Source: Prevotella sp. (GTDB lineage: Bacteria; Bacteroidota; Bacteroidia; Bacteroidales; Bacteroidaceae). From it: a stretch of DNA of 64,000 nucleotides. Below, one piece after another: positions 17,452-26,670 of the stretch. The notes beneath the pieces were generated by a model, which was not told the origin of the DNA, made no database searches, and saw nothing but the letters and a program-made list of their open reading frames with translations. The DNA is taken from positions 1 to 64,000 of the forward strand of contig JAFTGB010000058.1 of the NCBI GenBank assembly GCA_017458125.1, written 5' to 3'. How positions within the stretch are numbered: position 1 is the first letter of the stretch; every line of letters starts with the position of its first letter. Position numbers and translations under genes: made by a program.

Positions 17452-20018
17452 TGAAGCGCCTTATTATTTCTCTTATTGCCCTTTGCTGTTTTGTCAATGC
17501 TCAGGGGCAGAAGGTCACACGTACCTACGATAACGTATCGTTGTCTGAGGCTCTGCGCGATCTCAACGAACAGTCGCGCGACTATACCATCAGCTTCATG
17601 TATAATGAGCTGGAGGACTTCCGCGTAACAACCAGTATCAAGCACAAGTCGTTCACCGATGCCCTCATGCAGATCATCGGCTTCTATCCCATACGGGTCG
17701 TGAAACGTGGAGAGCATGATATCTATGTAGAATGTACCCGTAAGACCGAGCGCCATCTTTCGGGCACCATCATCGACGAGAACCGCCAGCCCGTGCCTTA
17801 CGCCAATATTTACCTGCTTCACCCATCAGACTCAACCGTCATCGGTGGAGGCGTGAGCAACGAGGCTGGCGTTTTCGTCATCCCCTGCGATGTAATACCA
17901 GTTTTGGCCCGCATCTCCTTCGTCGGCTATCAGACCACTTATCGTTTGTGCAGCAAAGAACAAGTTGGTGCCATCCAAATCAGGCCGGAAGCACAGACCA
18001 TCAAAGGCATTGTAGTAACAGGCGAGCGGCCGAAGGTGCAGCTGCAAGGCAATTCTCTTGTTCTGAATGTGGAAGGCACGGTCATGGAGCGGCTGGGTAC
18101 GGCCGAGGATGTGCTTTCGCGTGTGCCCACCATCTCGAAGAAGGGCGAGACCTTCGAAATATTAGGAAAGGGTGTGCCACAGATTTACCTGAACAACCGC
18201 AAGTTGACTGACTTGCAGGAACTGAAGAACATCCAGTCGGACAATATCAAGAGCGTGGAGGTGATTCAGAATCCAGGAGTCCGATATGATGCATCAATCA
18301 ATGCAGTGATCATCATTCACACCAAGCGTACTGTAGGCGAGGGCCTGGGTGTAGAACTGACATCCTGGAGTCGTAAGGGACGCGGCTATGCCAACAACGA
18401 GCGCATCAACCTGACCTATCGTACAGGAGGATTGGAACTGTTCGCCAATCTCTTCGGCGCATACAATAAAAGATGTAGTAACGGGGAGTTTGAGCAAACT
18501 GTCTTTGCCGACACGCTATGGGTGATTACTAACCGGCAGACTGATGTTGAGCGCAATCCCTATTTTGAGGGAAGGGCAGGCTTTAACTACCAGTTGAACG
18601 ACAACAACTCCTTTGGCGGATTCTATCAGAACACCTATGACTATGTAAAGACTTGGGACGAATATGACGACGATATACATTATGACGGCAACACCTACGA
18701 CCATTTGCAAAACAGTGGTGTGAGAAGAGCCGAGGGCGTGCCAAACCACCAGGTGAATCTTTACTACACAGGCAAGGTGGATAAACTCGGAATCGATTTC
18801 AACGCTGACTACACTTTCCGGAAGCAGCGTAACCAGAAGCAGCAGCAGGAACTCAGCGACAAGGACTTAGACCGCGACGTGAATACGGAAAACCTCACAC
18901 ACAGCAACCTGTTGGCCGAGAAACTCATCTTAAGCTATCCGCTGCTGAAAGGACAGATAGCGGTGGGTGAAGAATATACCAACACCCGGTGGAAAAGCAA
19001 TTTCGAGAACCCCGAGGGATACATTGCCAATAGCAATAACGAACAGCACGAGAGCAACATTGCCCCGTTTATAGAGCTACGCCAACAGATTGGTCGCTTT
19101 CAGTTGTCTGCAGGTTTGCGCTATGAGCATGTGGCGTCGGAATACTTCGTTGGTGGCATCCGTCGCGACGATCAAAGTCGTACCTACGATGACTTCTTTC
19201 CATCTGTATCACTATCAACGTCTGTGAAGAATCTGCAATTATCCTTCAGCTATGCCAAGCGTACCACGCGCCCGTCCTATTGGCAGTTGAGCAGTGATGT
19301 CATCTATGAGAACCGTCTGAACCTGCAGACAGGTAATCCCTATCTGAAGCCTGTCAAATACCACAACGTGAGCACAATGGCTATGTGGAAATGGCTATTT
19401 CTCAATGTCAACTTCTCTCATTGCGTAGATCCAATCCTTTACACAGCAGGAAGTTTGGAGAATGATAGCAAGGTGAACCTCGTTACCCATAAGAACTATG
19501 ACCATGCTGATTGGCTTATTGTCACATTAGGAGCACAGAAGAATATAAAATTGGCTCATGAGGTCACATGGACTCCACAATACAATATCTCATTGATGAA
19601 GCCGTGGTTCAAAGCAGAGTTCAGAGGCGAGCAGAAGAGCTTCAACCAACCTATGATGACGTTACAACTGGGCAACATCCTTGCACTACCTCATGACTGG
19701 TTACTACAGGGGGACTTCAATATGCACACACATGGCTGTACTGGAGCCAATGCCATATCAGAATGTACAAACCCAATATTCACCCTCAGTGTCAGCAAAG
19801 ATTTCTGCAAACGTCGCCTTAACATCAAACTCTCAGGCAACGATATCTTCAACGGGGGTATCAGTCGCTTCACGATCTACAGCAATCGCTTCATGTTTAC
19901 CAAGATGGAGGATAACGACTCCCGCTGCGTCACCCTCTCCCTGCGCTATCGCTTCAACGTCACCCCGTCGAAGTACAGGGGCACCGGTGCCGGCAATGCC
20001 GAGAGGAGCCGGCTGTGA
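17448..20018 (+). CDS. Outer-membrane beta-barrel protein with STN, carboxypeptidase-like and plug regions
   Basis: An 856-residue TonB-dependent-receptor-related protein. It has a signal peptide, an STN-like region (about 25-100, VSLSEALRDLNEQ), a carboxypeptidase-regulatory-like domain (LSGTIIDENRQPVPYANIYL), a plug-like part (VLSRVPTISKKGETFEILGKG), and a long C-terminal barrel of the OMP_b-brl_3 type ending in LRYRFNV. The STN domain probably signals to the anti-sigma factor encoded just upstream. The ligand is unknown; no SusD partner is present, so import of a large glycan is not implied. It overlaps the anti-sigma gene by four bases. Confidence 0.88.
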   Translation: MMKRLIISLIALCCFVNAQGQKVTRTYDNVSLSEALRDLNEQSRDYTISFMYNELEDFRVTTSIKHKSFTDALMQIIGFYPIRVVKRGEHDIYVECTRKTERHLSGTIIDENRQPVPYANIYLLHPSDSTVIGGGVSNEAGVFVIPCDVIPVLARISFVGYQTTYRLCSKEQVGAIQIRPEAQTIKGIVVTGERPKVQLQGNSLVLNVEGTVMERLGTAEDVLSRVPTISKKGETFEILGKGVPQIYLNNRKLTDLQELKNIQSDNIKSVEVIQNPGVRYDASINAVIIIHTKRTVGEGLGVELTSWSRKGRGYANNERINLTYRTGGLELFANLFGAYNKRCSNGEFEQTVFADTLWVITNRQTDVERNPYFEGRAGFNYQLNDNNSFGGFYQNTYDYVKTWDEYDDDIHYDGNTYDHLQNSGVRRAEGVPNHQVNLYYTGKVDKLGIDFNADYTFRKQRNQKQQQELSDKDLDRDVNTENLTHSNLLAEKLILSYPLLKGQIAVGEEYTNTRWKSNFENPEGYIANSNNEQHESNIAPFIELRQQIGRFQLSAGLRYEHVASEYFVGGIRRDDQSRTYDDFFPSVSLSTSVKNLQLSFSYAKRTTRPSYWQLSSDVIYENRLNLQTGNPYLKPVKYHNVSTMAMWKWLFLNVNFSHCVDPILYTAGSLENDSKVNLVTHKNYDHADWLIVTLGAQKNIKLAHEVTWTPQYNISLMKPWFKAEFRGEQKSFNQPMMTLQLGNILALPHDWLLQGDFNMHTHGCTGANAISECTNPIFTLSVSKDFCKRRLNIKLSGNDIFNGGISRFTIYSNRFMFTKMEDNDSRCVTLSLRYRFNVTPSKYRGTGAGNAERSRL

Positions 20019-20122
20019 CACCTGCCGCCTGGACGGGGCCGCTCAGACACCAGAAAAGCGCAGAAAGTCATAAACTATTTTAAATGTCGCACCACATTGG
20101 ACGTTAAATGCGATAAAAAGAC

Positions 20123-20130
20123 TATATTTG
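20123..20130 (+). promoter_or_regulatory. -7 element immediately upstream of the DUF4861 gene
   Basis: TATATTTG ends five nt before the ATG at 20136. If used with usual spacing, transcription would begin at or next to the start codon, giving a leaderless or near-leaderless mRNA. The upstream TTTG is poor (ATTG at 20096-20099). Confidence 0.45.
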
Positions 20131-20135
20131 CGCTA

Positions 20136-21323
20136 ATGAAGAAGAAAACGATTTTCATATTGCTGCTGCTGACGGCCATACCGCTGCTGCAGAGGGGCGC
20201 GGCGCAGACCGTGACCATGACCGTGACCAACCCCACCGCGCTGCAACGGCAGGAGGTGGCGGAGGCCGACTTGCAGGCCGTATGCCGGCTGCTGGGAGTC
20301 GGCACGGATGAACCGCTGACAGTGCGCAACGCCCTGCGGCAGGAGGTGACCCACCAGAAGAGCCACGACGGCCGACTGCTCGTCAGCGTCGCACTACAGC
20401 CTGGCGGCAAGGCCGTATACACCATCACGAAAGGACGGCCAACCACGTTCAAGCCATACGTCTTCGGGCGCGTCTATGCCGAGCGCCTCGACGACCTGAC
20501 GTGGGAGAACGACCGCGGCATCTACCGTTTCTACGGCCCAGCCTTGCAGCGGACTGGCGAGCGGTCGTTCGGCACCGACGTCTGGGTGAAGAATACACCA
20601 GAGTTAGTGGCTGAGCACCGCTACCGTCTGCACATGTGGGGCTGGCACAAGGGCGACTCCCTCAAGAAGGCAGGCATGAAAGAGGCGGGCGAGGAGTGTT
20701 TCCTGAACACCACGTTCCACCTGGACCACGGCGAAGGCATGGATGCCTACAGCGTGGGGCCCACACTCGGCTGCGGCACGCCAGCCCTGATGAAAGACGG
20801 ACAGCTGATATTCCCCTACTGTTACGAGAACTGCCAGATACTTGACAACGGACCGCTGCGCTTCACCGCCGAACTGACCTACGGCACCACTGCCGACGGT
20901 GTGACGGAACACCGCCGCATCAGTCTGGACAAGGGGTCGCACTTCAACCGCATGACCGTATGGTATGACGGCATCCGCTACCCCATGGCATTAGCCACGG
21001 GCGTGGTGCTCCACGGCGGAGAGCAGCCGGTCGTCACCACTGGCAGCGTGCTGTATGCCGACCCCACGGACAACCCACGGGTGCACCAGTCGCAGATATA
21101 CGTCGGCACGCTCTACCCTGCTGCCGTCGACGAGGCCGTCGTGCTGGAGGGTACGCCGCGCCATGCCGTCGGCATCGTACGCAACTACGATGGACGGCCC
21201 TTCACCTACTATTTCGGCTCTGCGTGGAGCTGCTACGACGTCAGCACCATGGCTCACTGGCACCTGCTGGCCGATGAGCAGCTGCAAGGCATACGGCAGC
21301 CGCTCATCGTAGAGGTGGAATAA
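20136..21323 (+). CDS. DUF4861-family secreted protein
   Basis: A 395-residue protein with a strong signal peptide (KKKTIFILLLLTAIPLL, cleavage after AAQ). The mature chain has GIYRFYGPALQ, LHMWGWHKGDSLKKAGMKEAGEECF and DHGEGMDAYSVGPTLGCG, segments I associate with DUF4861 proteins. Members are often found in Bacteroidetes loci for plant cell-wall glycans such as pectin, but their biochemical activity is not something I can state. The start at 20136 is preferred over the TTG at 20097, which precedes the -7 element. Its place after the ECF system may be coincidental. Confidence 0.72.
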   Translation: MKKKTIFILLLLTAIPLLQRGAAQTVTMTVTNPTALQRQEVAEADLQAVCRLLGVGTDEPLTVRNALRQEVTHQKSHDGRLLVSVALQPGGKAVYTITKGRPTTFKPYVFGRVYAERLDDLTWENDRGIYRFYGPALQRTGERSFGTDVWVKNTPELVAEHRYRLHMWGWHKGDSLKKAGMKEAGEECFLNTTFHLDHGEGMDAYSVGPTLGCGTPALMKDGQLIFPYCYENCQILDNGPLRFTAELTYGTTADGVTEHRRISLDKGSHFNRMTVWYDGIRYPMALATGVVLHGGEQPVVTTGSVLYADPTDNPRVHQSQIYVGTLYPAAVDEAVVLEGTPRHAVGIVRNYDGRPFTYYFGSAWSCYDVSTMAHWHLLADEQLQGIRQPLIVEVE

Positions 21324-21331
21324 AAAAACAA

Positions 21332-23659
21332 TTACTCAAAAATGTCTTCGATACCAGCACCCTCAGGGGATTCCTCTTCCGGCAGGGCGGCAGCGCTCTG
21401 GCAGGGGTTATAGCCCTCAGGCAGGTCAAAGGTGGCATCAGCACTGTAGCCTAAAGTCTTGTCCTTGTAGAGGCGCTGCATGTAGTAGGCAAAGACTGGC
21501 AGCGCCATAGTGGCACCCTGCCCCATGGTCATGGTGTCGAAGTGAATGTCGCGGTCGTCACCACCCACCCACACGCCGGTGACCAGCGTGGGCACGATGC
21601 CCATGAACCAGGCGTCGCTGTTGTTGTTGGTGGTACCAGTCTTGCCCGCTATCTCGTTGTTGAGGTTGTAGCGGAAGCGCAACCGTCCGGCCGTGCCACC
21701 GTCGACGACGGCCTTCAGCATGTAGAGCATCCTGCGGGCGCTCTCGGAGCTGATGACCTCGTTCATGCGGGGCTGGAAGCGGGTGATGACGTTGCCCTCG
21801 TTGTCCTCAATCTTGGTGACGAACATGTGGGCAGCACGGATGCCGTTGTTGGCGAAGGTGGTGTAGGCACTGACCATCTCGCCCACAGTGATGTCGCAAG
21901 GGCCAAGGCAGAGTGCCATGGAAGGATGAATTTCGGGGTTGCGGATGCCATACTCGTGGAGCAGAGTGACAAAGGCCTGGGGACTGAGCCTGCTCATGAG
22001 GTAGGCCGATATCCAGTTGTTGGACTGCTGCAGTCCCCACTTCAGCGTCACCATCTCGCCATAGCGCGAACGGCTGCCGTTACGTGGTGTCCACGGCTGT
22101 CCGGCCACGACGTAGGTCTGCTGCACGTTAGGGGCCACGTCGCAGGGCGTGAAGCCGTTCTCCATGGCCAGCGAGTAGAGGAAGGGCTTGATGGTGGAGC
22201 CCACCTGACGACGGCCCTCCATGGCCATGTCGTAGGCAAAGTGGGTGAAGTCGAGTCCGCCGACGTACGCCTTGACGTGCCCGTTCTGCGGACACATGCT
22301 CATCATGCCTGCGCGCAGGAACCTCTTATAATAACGTATGGAGTCGAGGGGTGTGAGTAGGGTGTCCCTCTCGCCGTGGTAGGTGAAGACGCTCATCTCG
22401 GTCTTGGTGCGGAAGGCTTTCATAATCTGTTCTTCGGTGGCTCCGGAGGCCTTCATGACCCGGTAGCGCTCGCACTGGCGGACGGAGCGCATGAGTATGG
22501 CGCTCAGCTGCTGGGGCGTGAGGTTGCCCGAGTAGGGTGCGTTGGCGCGCCCGCGGTTCTCCTTGTCGAAGGCGGGCTGCAGAAAGCCTGCGACATGCTC
22601 ACGCAGCGCCTTCTCGGCATGCTCCTGCATGCGGGAATCGATGGTGGTGTAGACCTTCAACCCGTCGGTGTAGATGTTGTAGGGCTGTCCGTCCTTCTTG
22701 CGGTTCTTGTAGCACCAGCCGTAGAGAGGGTCGGTCTCCCAGTTGATGGAGTCGATGTGGAAGCGCACCATGTTCCACACCGGGTAGTCGCGGCGCTGGG
22801 GTTGCTTGGCCATCATGTAGCGGCGCAGGAAGTCGCGGAAGTAGACGGCGATGCCGTCCTTGTGGTCAGCGACGCGGAACTTCAGGCCCAGCGGGGTGGC
22901 GGCACAGCTGTCGTACTGCTGCGGGGTCAGGTAACCGGCCTTCTCCATCTGGTGCAGCACGACGTTACGGCGCTCCAGCGAGCGCTCCGGGTGGCGTACA
23001 GGATTGAAATAGGAGGGGTTCTTGCACAGTCCGACGAGCAATGCCGACTCCGACACGGTGAGCTCGCCGGGCTCCTTGCCGAAGTAGGTGTTGGCCGCCG
23101 TCTTGATGCCTACGGCGTTGTGCAGGAAGTCGAAGTAGTTGAGATACATGGCGATAATCTCGTCCTTGGTGTAGTGACGCTCCAGGTTGACGGCTATCAC
23201 CCACTCGATAGGTTTCTGCAGCAGGCGCTCCAGCACGCTGCCCGCCGTCTCGGAGTAGAGCTGCTTGGCCAGCTGCTGAGTGATGGTGGAGCCGCCGCCG
23301 GCACTTTTCTGCCCCATGATGCCGCGCTTGACGACGGCACGCCCCAGAGCATAGAAGTCGATGCCAGAATGGTCGTAGTAGCGCACGTCCTCGGTGGCTA
23401 CCAAGGCCTGCACTAACGAGGGCGACAGCTGGGAGTAGTCTACCATGATGCGGTTCTCGCGGTTGTAGTTCCACGTACCCATGACGGCACCATCGGCCGA
23501 GATGACCTGCGTGGCGTAGCGGCTGATGGGGTTCTGGAGGTTCTCTATGGGGGGCATGTAGCCTATCCAGCCCTGACTGATGGCGTAGAAAGCTGCCGTG
23601 ACGGCAAGTACGGTGACCAGCAGCAAAGTCCACAAGGTGATTATGATGGCTTTTCTCAT
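21332..23659 (-). CDS. Class A penicillin-binding protein, second paralog
   Basis: A 775-residue bifunctional peptidoglycan synthase. There is one N-terminal membrane helix (about 6-30) and a GT51 domain with catalytic Glu in VATEDVRYYDHSGIDF and STITQQLAKQLY. The transpeptidase domain has SxxK in RQVGSTIKPF, SNN in QQSNNWISA, and KTG in AGKTGTTNNN. It resembles the PBP at 13694-16153 domain for domain but differs in N- and C-terminal tails. It is monocistronic and divergent from pyrB, with its own promoter at 23689-23696. Confidence 0.92.
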   Translation of the reverse strand: MRKAIIITLWTLLLVTVLAVTAAFYAISQGWIGYMPPIENLQNPISRYATQVISADGAVMGTWNYNRENRIMVDYSQLSPSLVQALVATEDVRYYDHSGIDFYALGRAVVKRGIMGQKSAGGGSTITQQLAKQLYSETAGSVLERLLQKPIEWVIAVNLERHYTKDEIIAMYLNYFDFLHNAVGIKTAANTYFGKEPGELTVSESALLVGLCKNPSYFNPVRHPERSLERRNVVLHQMEKAGYLTPQQYDSCAATPLGLKFRVADHKDGIAVYFRDFLRRYMMAKQPQRRDYPVWNMVRFHIDSINWETDPLYGWCYKNRKKDGQPYNIYTDGLKVYTTIDSRMQEHAEKALREHVAGFLQPAFDKENRGRANAPYSGNLTPQQLSAILMRSVRQCERYRVMKASGATEEQIMKAFRTKTEMSVFTYHGERDTLLTPLDSIRYYKRFLRAGMMSMCPQNGHVKAYVGGLDFTHFAYDMAMEGRRQVGSTIKPFLYSLAMENGFTPCDVAPNVQQTYVVAGQPWTPRNGSRSRYGEMVTLKWGLQQSNNWISAYLMSRLSPQAFVTLLHEYGIRNPEIHPSMALCLGPCDITVGEMVSAYTTFANNGIRAAHMFVTKIEDNEGNVITRFQPRMNEVISSESARRMLYMLKAVVDGGTAGRLRFRYNLNNEIAGKTGTTNNNSDAWFMGIVPTLVTGVWVGGDDRDIHFDTMTMGQGATMALPVFAYYMQRLYKDKTLGYSADATFDLPEGYNPCQSAAALPEEESPEGAGIEDIFE

Positions 23660-23688
23660 AAATACTGCTCTTTCTGCATTAATGACTG

Positions 23689-23696
23689 CAAAATTA
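23689..23696 (-). promoter_or_regulatory. -7 element for the minus-strand PBP gene
   Basis: Plus-strand CAAAATTA equals TAATTTTG on the minus strand, 29 nt upstream of the ATG at 23659. No clear -33 TTTG was found. Confidence 0.45.
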
Positions 23697-23739
23697 CAAA
23701 AAACTTCTGAAATAGCGTGCGAAATTAAAAAATTATGTG

Positions 23740-23747
23740 TAATTTTG
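23740..23747 (+). promoter_or_regulatory. -7 element for pyrB-pyrI
   Basis: TAATTTTG lies 25 nt before the pyrB ATG, back to back with the divergent PBP promoter. No attenuator or PyrR-like leader is visible in the short leader. Confidence 0.45.
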
Positions 23748-23772
23748 TGGCATCAAAAACAAATTACGCATA

Positions 23773-24720
23773 ATGGAGAAGCACGATTTTGTAACGATAG
23801 CCAATCTGACGAAGGAGAAGATATGCTACATGATTGAGATGGCACAGGAGTTCGAGCGCCATCCCAACCGCGAACTGCTGAAAGGCAAGGTGGTGGCCAC
23901 GCTCTTCTTCGAACCGTCCACCAGGACACGCCTGTCGTTCGAGACGGCAGCCAACCGGCTCGGAGCGCGCGTCATCGGGTTCGCCGACCCCAAGATCACC
24001 AGTGGCACGAAGGGCGAAACGCTGAAGGACACCATATCAATGGTGGCCAACTATGCCGACGTCATCGTCATGCGCCACTACATAGAGGGCGCCGCACAAT
24101 ATGCCTCGGAGGTATCGAAGGTGCCCATCGTCAACGCCGGAGACGGCGCACACCAGCACCCCTCGCAGTGTATGCTCGACCTGTACTCCATCTACAAGAC
24201 GCAGGGCACGCTGGAAAACCTGAACATATACCTGGTGGGCGACCTGAAGTATGGACGCACCGTGCACTCGCTCATCATGGCCATGAGACACTTCAACCCC
24301 ACATTCCACTTCATAGCACCCAAGGAACTGGCCATGCCGCAGGAGTACAAGCTGTACTGCAAGAACTACGGCATACGGTACCAGGAGCACACGGCCTTCA
24401 ACGAGAAAGTGATAGCCGACGCCGACATCCTTTATATGACACGCGTGCAGAAGGAACGCTTCTCGGACCTCATGGAGTACGAACGGGTAAAGAACGTCTA
24501 CATACTGAACAACGACACACTGCGGCTGGCCAAGCCCAACATGAAGATACTGCACCCGCTGCCACGCGTCAACGAGATAGCCTACGACGTGGACGAGAAC
24601 CCGCACGCCTACTACATACAGCAGGCCGGCAACGGGCTCTATGCCCGCCAGGCCATCTTCTGTGACGTGCTGGGCATTAGCTTAGAGGAAGTACGTAACG
24701 ACAAAACCATCATCGCATGA
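23773..24720 (+). CDS. pyrB: Aspartate carbamoyltransferase catalytic subunit
   Basis: A 315-residue ATCase catalytic chain, which condenses aspartate and carbamoyl phosphate in pyrimidine synthesis. The carbamoyl-phosphate loop [14 protein letters not shown] is intact. The aspartate-binding end shows [14 protein letters not shown]. Length is typical. The stop overlaps the pyrI ATG by four bases, matching the catalytic/regulatory holoenzyme arrangement. Confidence 0.96.
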   Translation: MEKHDFVTIANLTKEKICYMIEMAQEFERHPNRELLKGKVVATLFFEPSTRTRLSFETAANRLGARVIGFADPKITSGTKGETLKDTISMVANYADVIVMRHYIEGAAQYASEVSKVPIVNAGDGAHQHPSQCMLDLYSIYKTQGTLENLNIYLVGDLKYGRTVHSLIMAMRHFNPTFHFIAPKELAMPQEYKLYCKNYGIRYQEHTAFNEKVIADADILYMTRVQKERFSDLMEYERVKNVYILNNDTLRLAKPNMKILHPLPRVNEIAYDVDENPHAYYIQQAGNGLYARQAIFCDVLGISLEEVRNDKTIIA

Positions 24721-25163
24721 ACAAAAACGAAATGCTGGTCGCCGCCATCCAGAACGGCACCGTCATAGACCACATCCCCTCCGGTAAAACCTATCAGGTA
24801 GCTCAACTGCTGAAGCTGGCCGAGCTGGACACGCCAGTGACCATCGGCTACAACTTCCGCTCGAAGAAGCTGGGACACAAAGGCATCATCAAGGTGGAGA
24901 ACAAGTTCTTCACCGATGAGGAGATTTCACGGCTCTCCGTGGTGGCGCCGAATGTGGTGCTAAACATTATCAAAGACTTTGAAGTGGTTGAGAAAAAAAC
25001 GGTTACGACACCGGATGACATCTACGGAATAGTCAAATGCAACAACCCCAAGTGCATCACCAACAACGAACCCATGCTCACCCACTTCCATGTGGAGAAC
25101 AACCTACTGACGTGCCACTATTGCGAGAAAGAGCAGGACATCAACAGCGTGGAGCTGGTGTGA
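24717..25163 (+). CDS. pyrI: Aspartate carbamoyltransferase regulatory subunit
   Basis: A 148-residue regulatory chain that binds nucleotides and confers allosteric control on PyrB. The N-terminal domain holds the effector site. The C-terminal zinc domain has four cysteines at about 108, 113, 133 and 136 (KCNNPKC and CHYC). It overlaps pyrB by four bases; thrC follows after 45 nt. Confidence 0.96.
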   Translation: MNKNEMLVAAIQNGTVIDHIPSGKTYQVAQLLKLAELDTPVTIGYNFRSKKLGHKGIIKVENKFFTDEEISRLSVVAPNVVLNIIKDFEVVEKKTVTTPDDIYGIVKCNNPKCITNNEPMLTHFHVENNLLTCHYCEKEQDINSVELV

Positions 25164-25208
25164 ACAAAGACAGCAAAGAGCAACAAACGGACAGAAAAAC
25201 TTCAACCT

Positions 25209-26561
25209 ATGAAATATTATAGCACCAACGGACAGGCACCTGTGGCCGACCTGGAAAAGGCGGTCGTAAAAGGACTGGCAGAGGACCGCGGACTCTACAT
25301 GCCGGAAAAGATACACAGGCTGCCCAAACAATTCTTCGACGACATCCACACCCTGTCGTTCAGGGACATCGCCTACAACGTGGCCAGCAACTTCTTTGGC
25401 GACGACGTGGACATGGATGCCCTGCAGGACATCGTCTACGACACACTGAGCTTCGACTGCCCTGTAGTGGAGGTCAGCCCCAACATCTATGCGCTGGAAC
25501 TGTTCCACGGGCCCACGCTGGCCTTCAAAGACGTGGGTGCACGCTTCATGGCGCGACTGTTGGGCTACTTCCTGCGCCGGCGTGCGGGAGCTGCCGACGG
25601 CGTGGTCAACGTGCTGGTGGCCACCAGCGGCGACACGGGCAGTGCCGTGGCCAACGGGTTCTTAGGCGTCGAGGGCATACATGTCTACGTTCTCTACCCC
25701 AAGGGCAAGGTGAGCCCCATACAGGAGTGCCAGTTCACTACGCTGGGACAGAACATCACTGCCGTCGAGGTGGACGGCGTGTTCGACGACTGTCAGCGAC
25801 TGGTGAAGTCGGCTTTCATGGACGAGGAGCTGAACCGCCACATGCGCCTGACGTCGGCCAACAGCATCAACGTGGCACGTTTCCTGCCGCAAGCCTTCTA
25901 CTACTTTAACGCCTACGCACGACTGAAGGAACAAATCGTCAATAGCAAATCGTCAAATAGCAAATCACTGGTGATGTGCGTTCCCTCAGGCAACTTCGGC
26001 AACATCTGCTCCGCCCTTTTCGGACACCAGATGGGACTGCCCGTCAGCCGCTTCATCGCCGCCAACAACGCCAACGACGTCGTCTACCAGTATCTCAAGA
26101 CGGGCAAGTACGAGCCTAAGGCCAGCATACAAACCCTGGCCAATGCCATGGACGTGGGCGACCCGTCGAATTTTGCACGCATCGTGAACCTGTACTCCAA
26201 GAACGGGGAGCTGACGGAAGAGCAGACCCACAAGGCCATTACGGCACTCATCAGCGGAGCTACATACAGCGACGAACAGATCAAGCAGACCATGAAGCAG
26301 TGCTACAAGGAGACGGGCTATGTACTTGACCCACACGGAGCTTGCGGTTATCAGGCTCTGAAAGACGGACTGCGCGACGGCGAGATTGGCGTGTTCTGCG
26401 AGACCGCCCACCCGGCCAAGTTCAAGGAGAAGGTGGATGACATCCTGGGCATCGACATCGAAATTCCCGACAGGCTGAAGGCTTTCATGGAGGGCGAAAA
26501 GCAGAGCGTGGAAATGACAAACAGCTTCGACGACTTCAAGGCTTACCTCATGAAACAGTAG
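25209..26561 (+). CDS. thrC: Threonine synthase, with a repeat-derived insertion
   Basis: A 450-residue PLP enzyme converting O-phosphohomoserine to threonine. It starts MKYYSTNGQAPVADLEKAV. The PLP lysine lies in GPTLAFKDVGARF, with the glycine loop ATSGDTGSAVANGF. About residues 243-253 (IVNSKSSNSKS) are encoded by an AT-rich 8-bp repeat that also occurs upstream of serS. This insertion lies just before the conserved MCVPSGNFGN segment, apparently in a surface loop. The frame is intact. It is probably co-transcribed with pyrBI. Confidence 0.94.
   Translation: MKYYSTNGQAPVADLEKAVVKGLAEDRGLYMPEKIHRLPKQFFDDIHTLSFRDIAYNVASNFFGDDVDMDALQDIVYDTLSFDCPVVEVSPNIYALELFHGPTLAFKDVGARFMARLLGYFLRRRAGAADGVVNVLVATSGDTGSAVANGFLGVEGIHVYVLYPKGKVSPIQECQFTTLGQNITAVEVDGVFDDCQRLVKSAFMDEELNRHMRLTSANSINVARFLPQAFYYFNAYARLKEQIVNSKSSNSKSLVMCVPSGNFGNICSALFGHQMGLPVSRFIAANNANDVVYQYLKTGKYEPKASIQTLANAMDVGDPSNFARIVNLYSKNGELTEEQTHKAITALISGATYSDEQIKQTMKQCYKETGYVLDPHGACGYQALKDGLRDGEIGVFCETAHPAKFKEKVDDILGIDIEIPDRLKAFMEGEKQSVEMTNSFDDFKAYLMKQ
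25932..25969 (+). repeat. Short repeat inside thrC (ATAGCAAA / TCGTCAA units)
   Basis: Two copies of the block AATCGTCAA(A)TAGCAAA occur in tandem in an otherwise GC-rich gene. The units resemble the 8-mers at 44825-44896. In frame they encode IVNSKSSNSKS. Confidence 0.6.
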
Positions 26562-26563
26562 TT

Positions 26564-26577
26564 CGTAAACGTTAACG
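26564..26577. promoter_or_regulatory. Possible LacI-family operator upstream of uxaB
   Basis: CGTAAACGTTAACG is a near-perfect 14-bp palindrome with the central ACGT common in LacI-family operators. It sits 57 bp upstream of the -7 box of uxaB. A LacI-type regulator gene lies next to uxaA at 35257. The link between them is inferred. Confidence 0.35.
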
Positions 26578-26620
26578 TCTTAAATAACGTGAAAACGGCA
26601 CGTATTACGAAATATTTTCG

Positions 26621-26628
26621 TAACTTTG
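26621..26628 (+). promoter_or_regulatory. -7 element for uxaB
   Basis: TAACTTTG lies 43 nt before the ATG at 26671. The longer open frame starts within it, so the upstream start is unlikely. No strong -33 TTTG is present, which would fit a regulated promoter. Confidence 0.5.
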
Positions 26629-26670
26629 CATCACATTTTAAAACAAACTATCGTAAAACATAACAACAGT

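Noticed and set aside
20019-20096. Possible attenuator between the outer-membrane protein gene and the DUF4861 gene
   Set aside because: Short GC-rich stretch without a convincing stem and T run.
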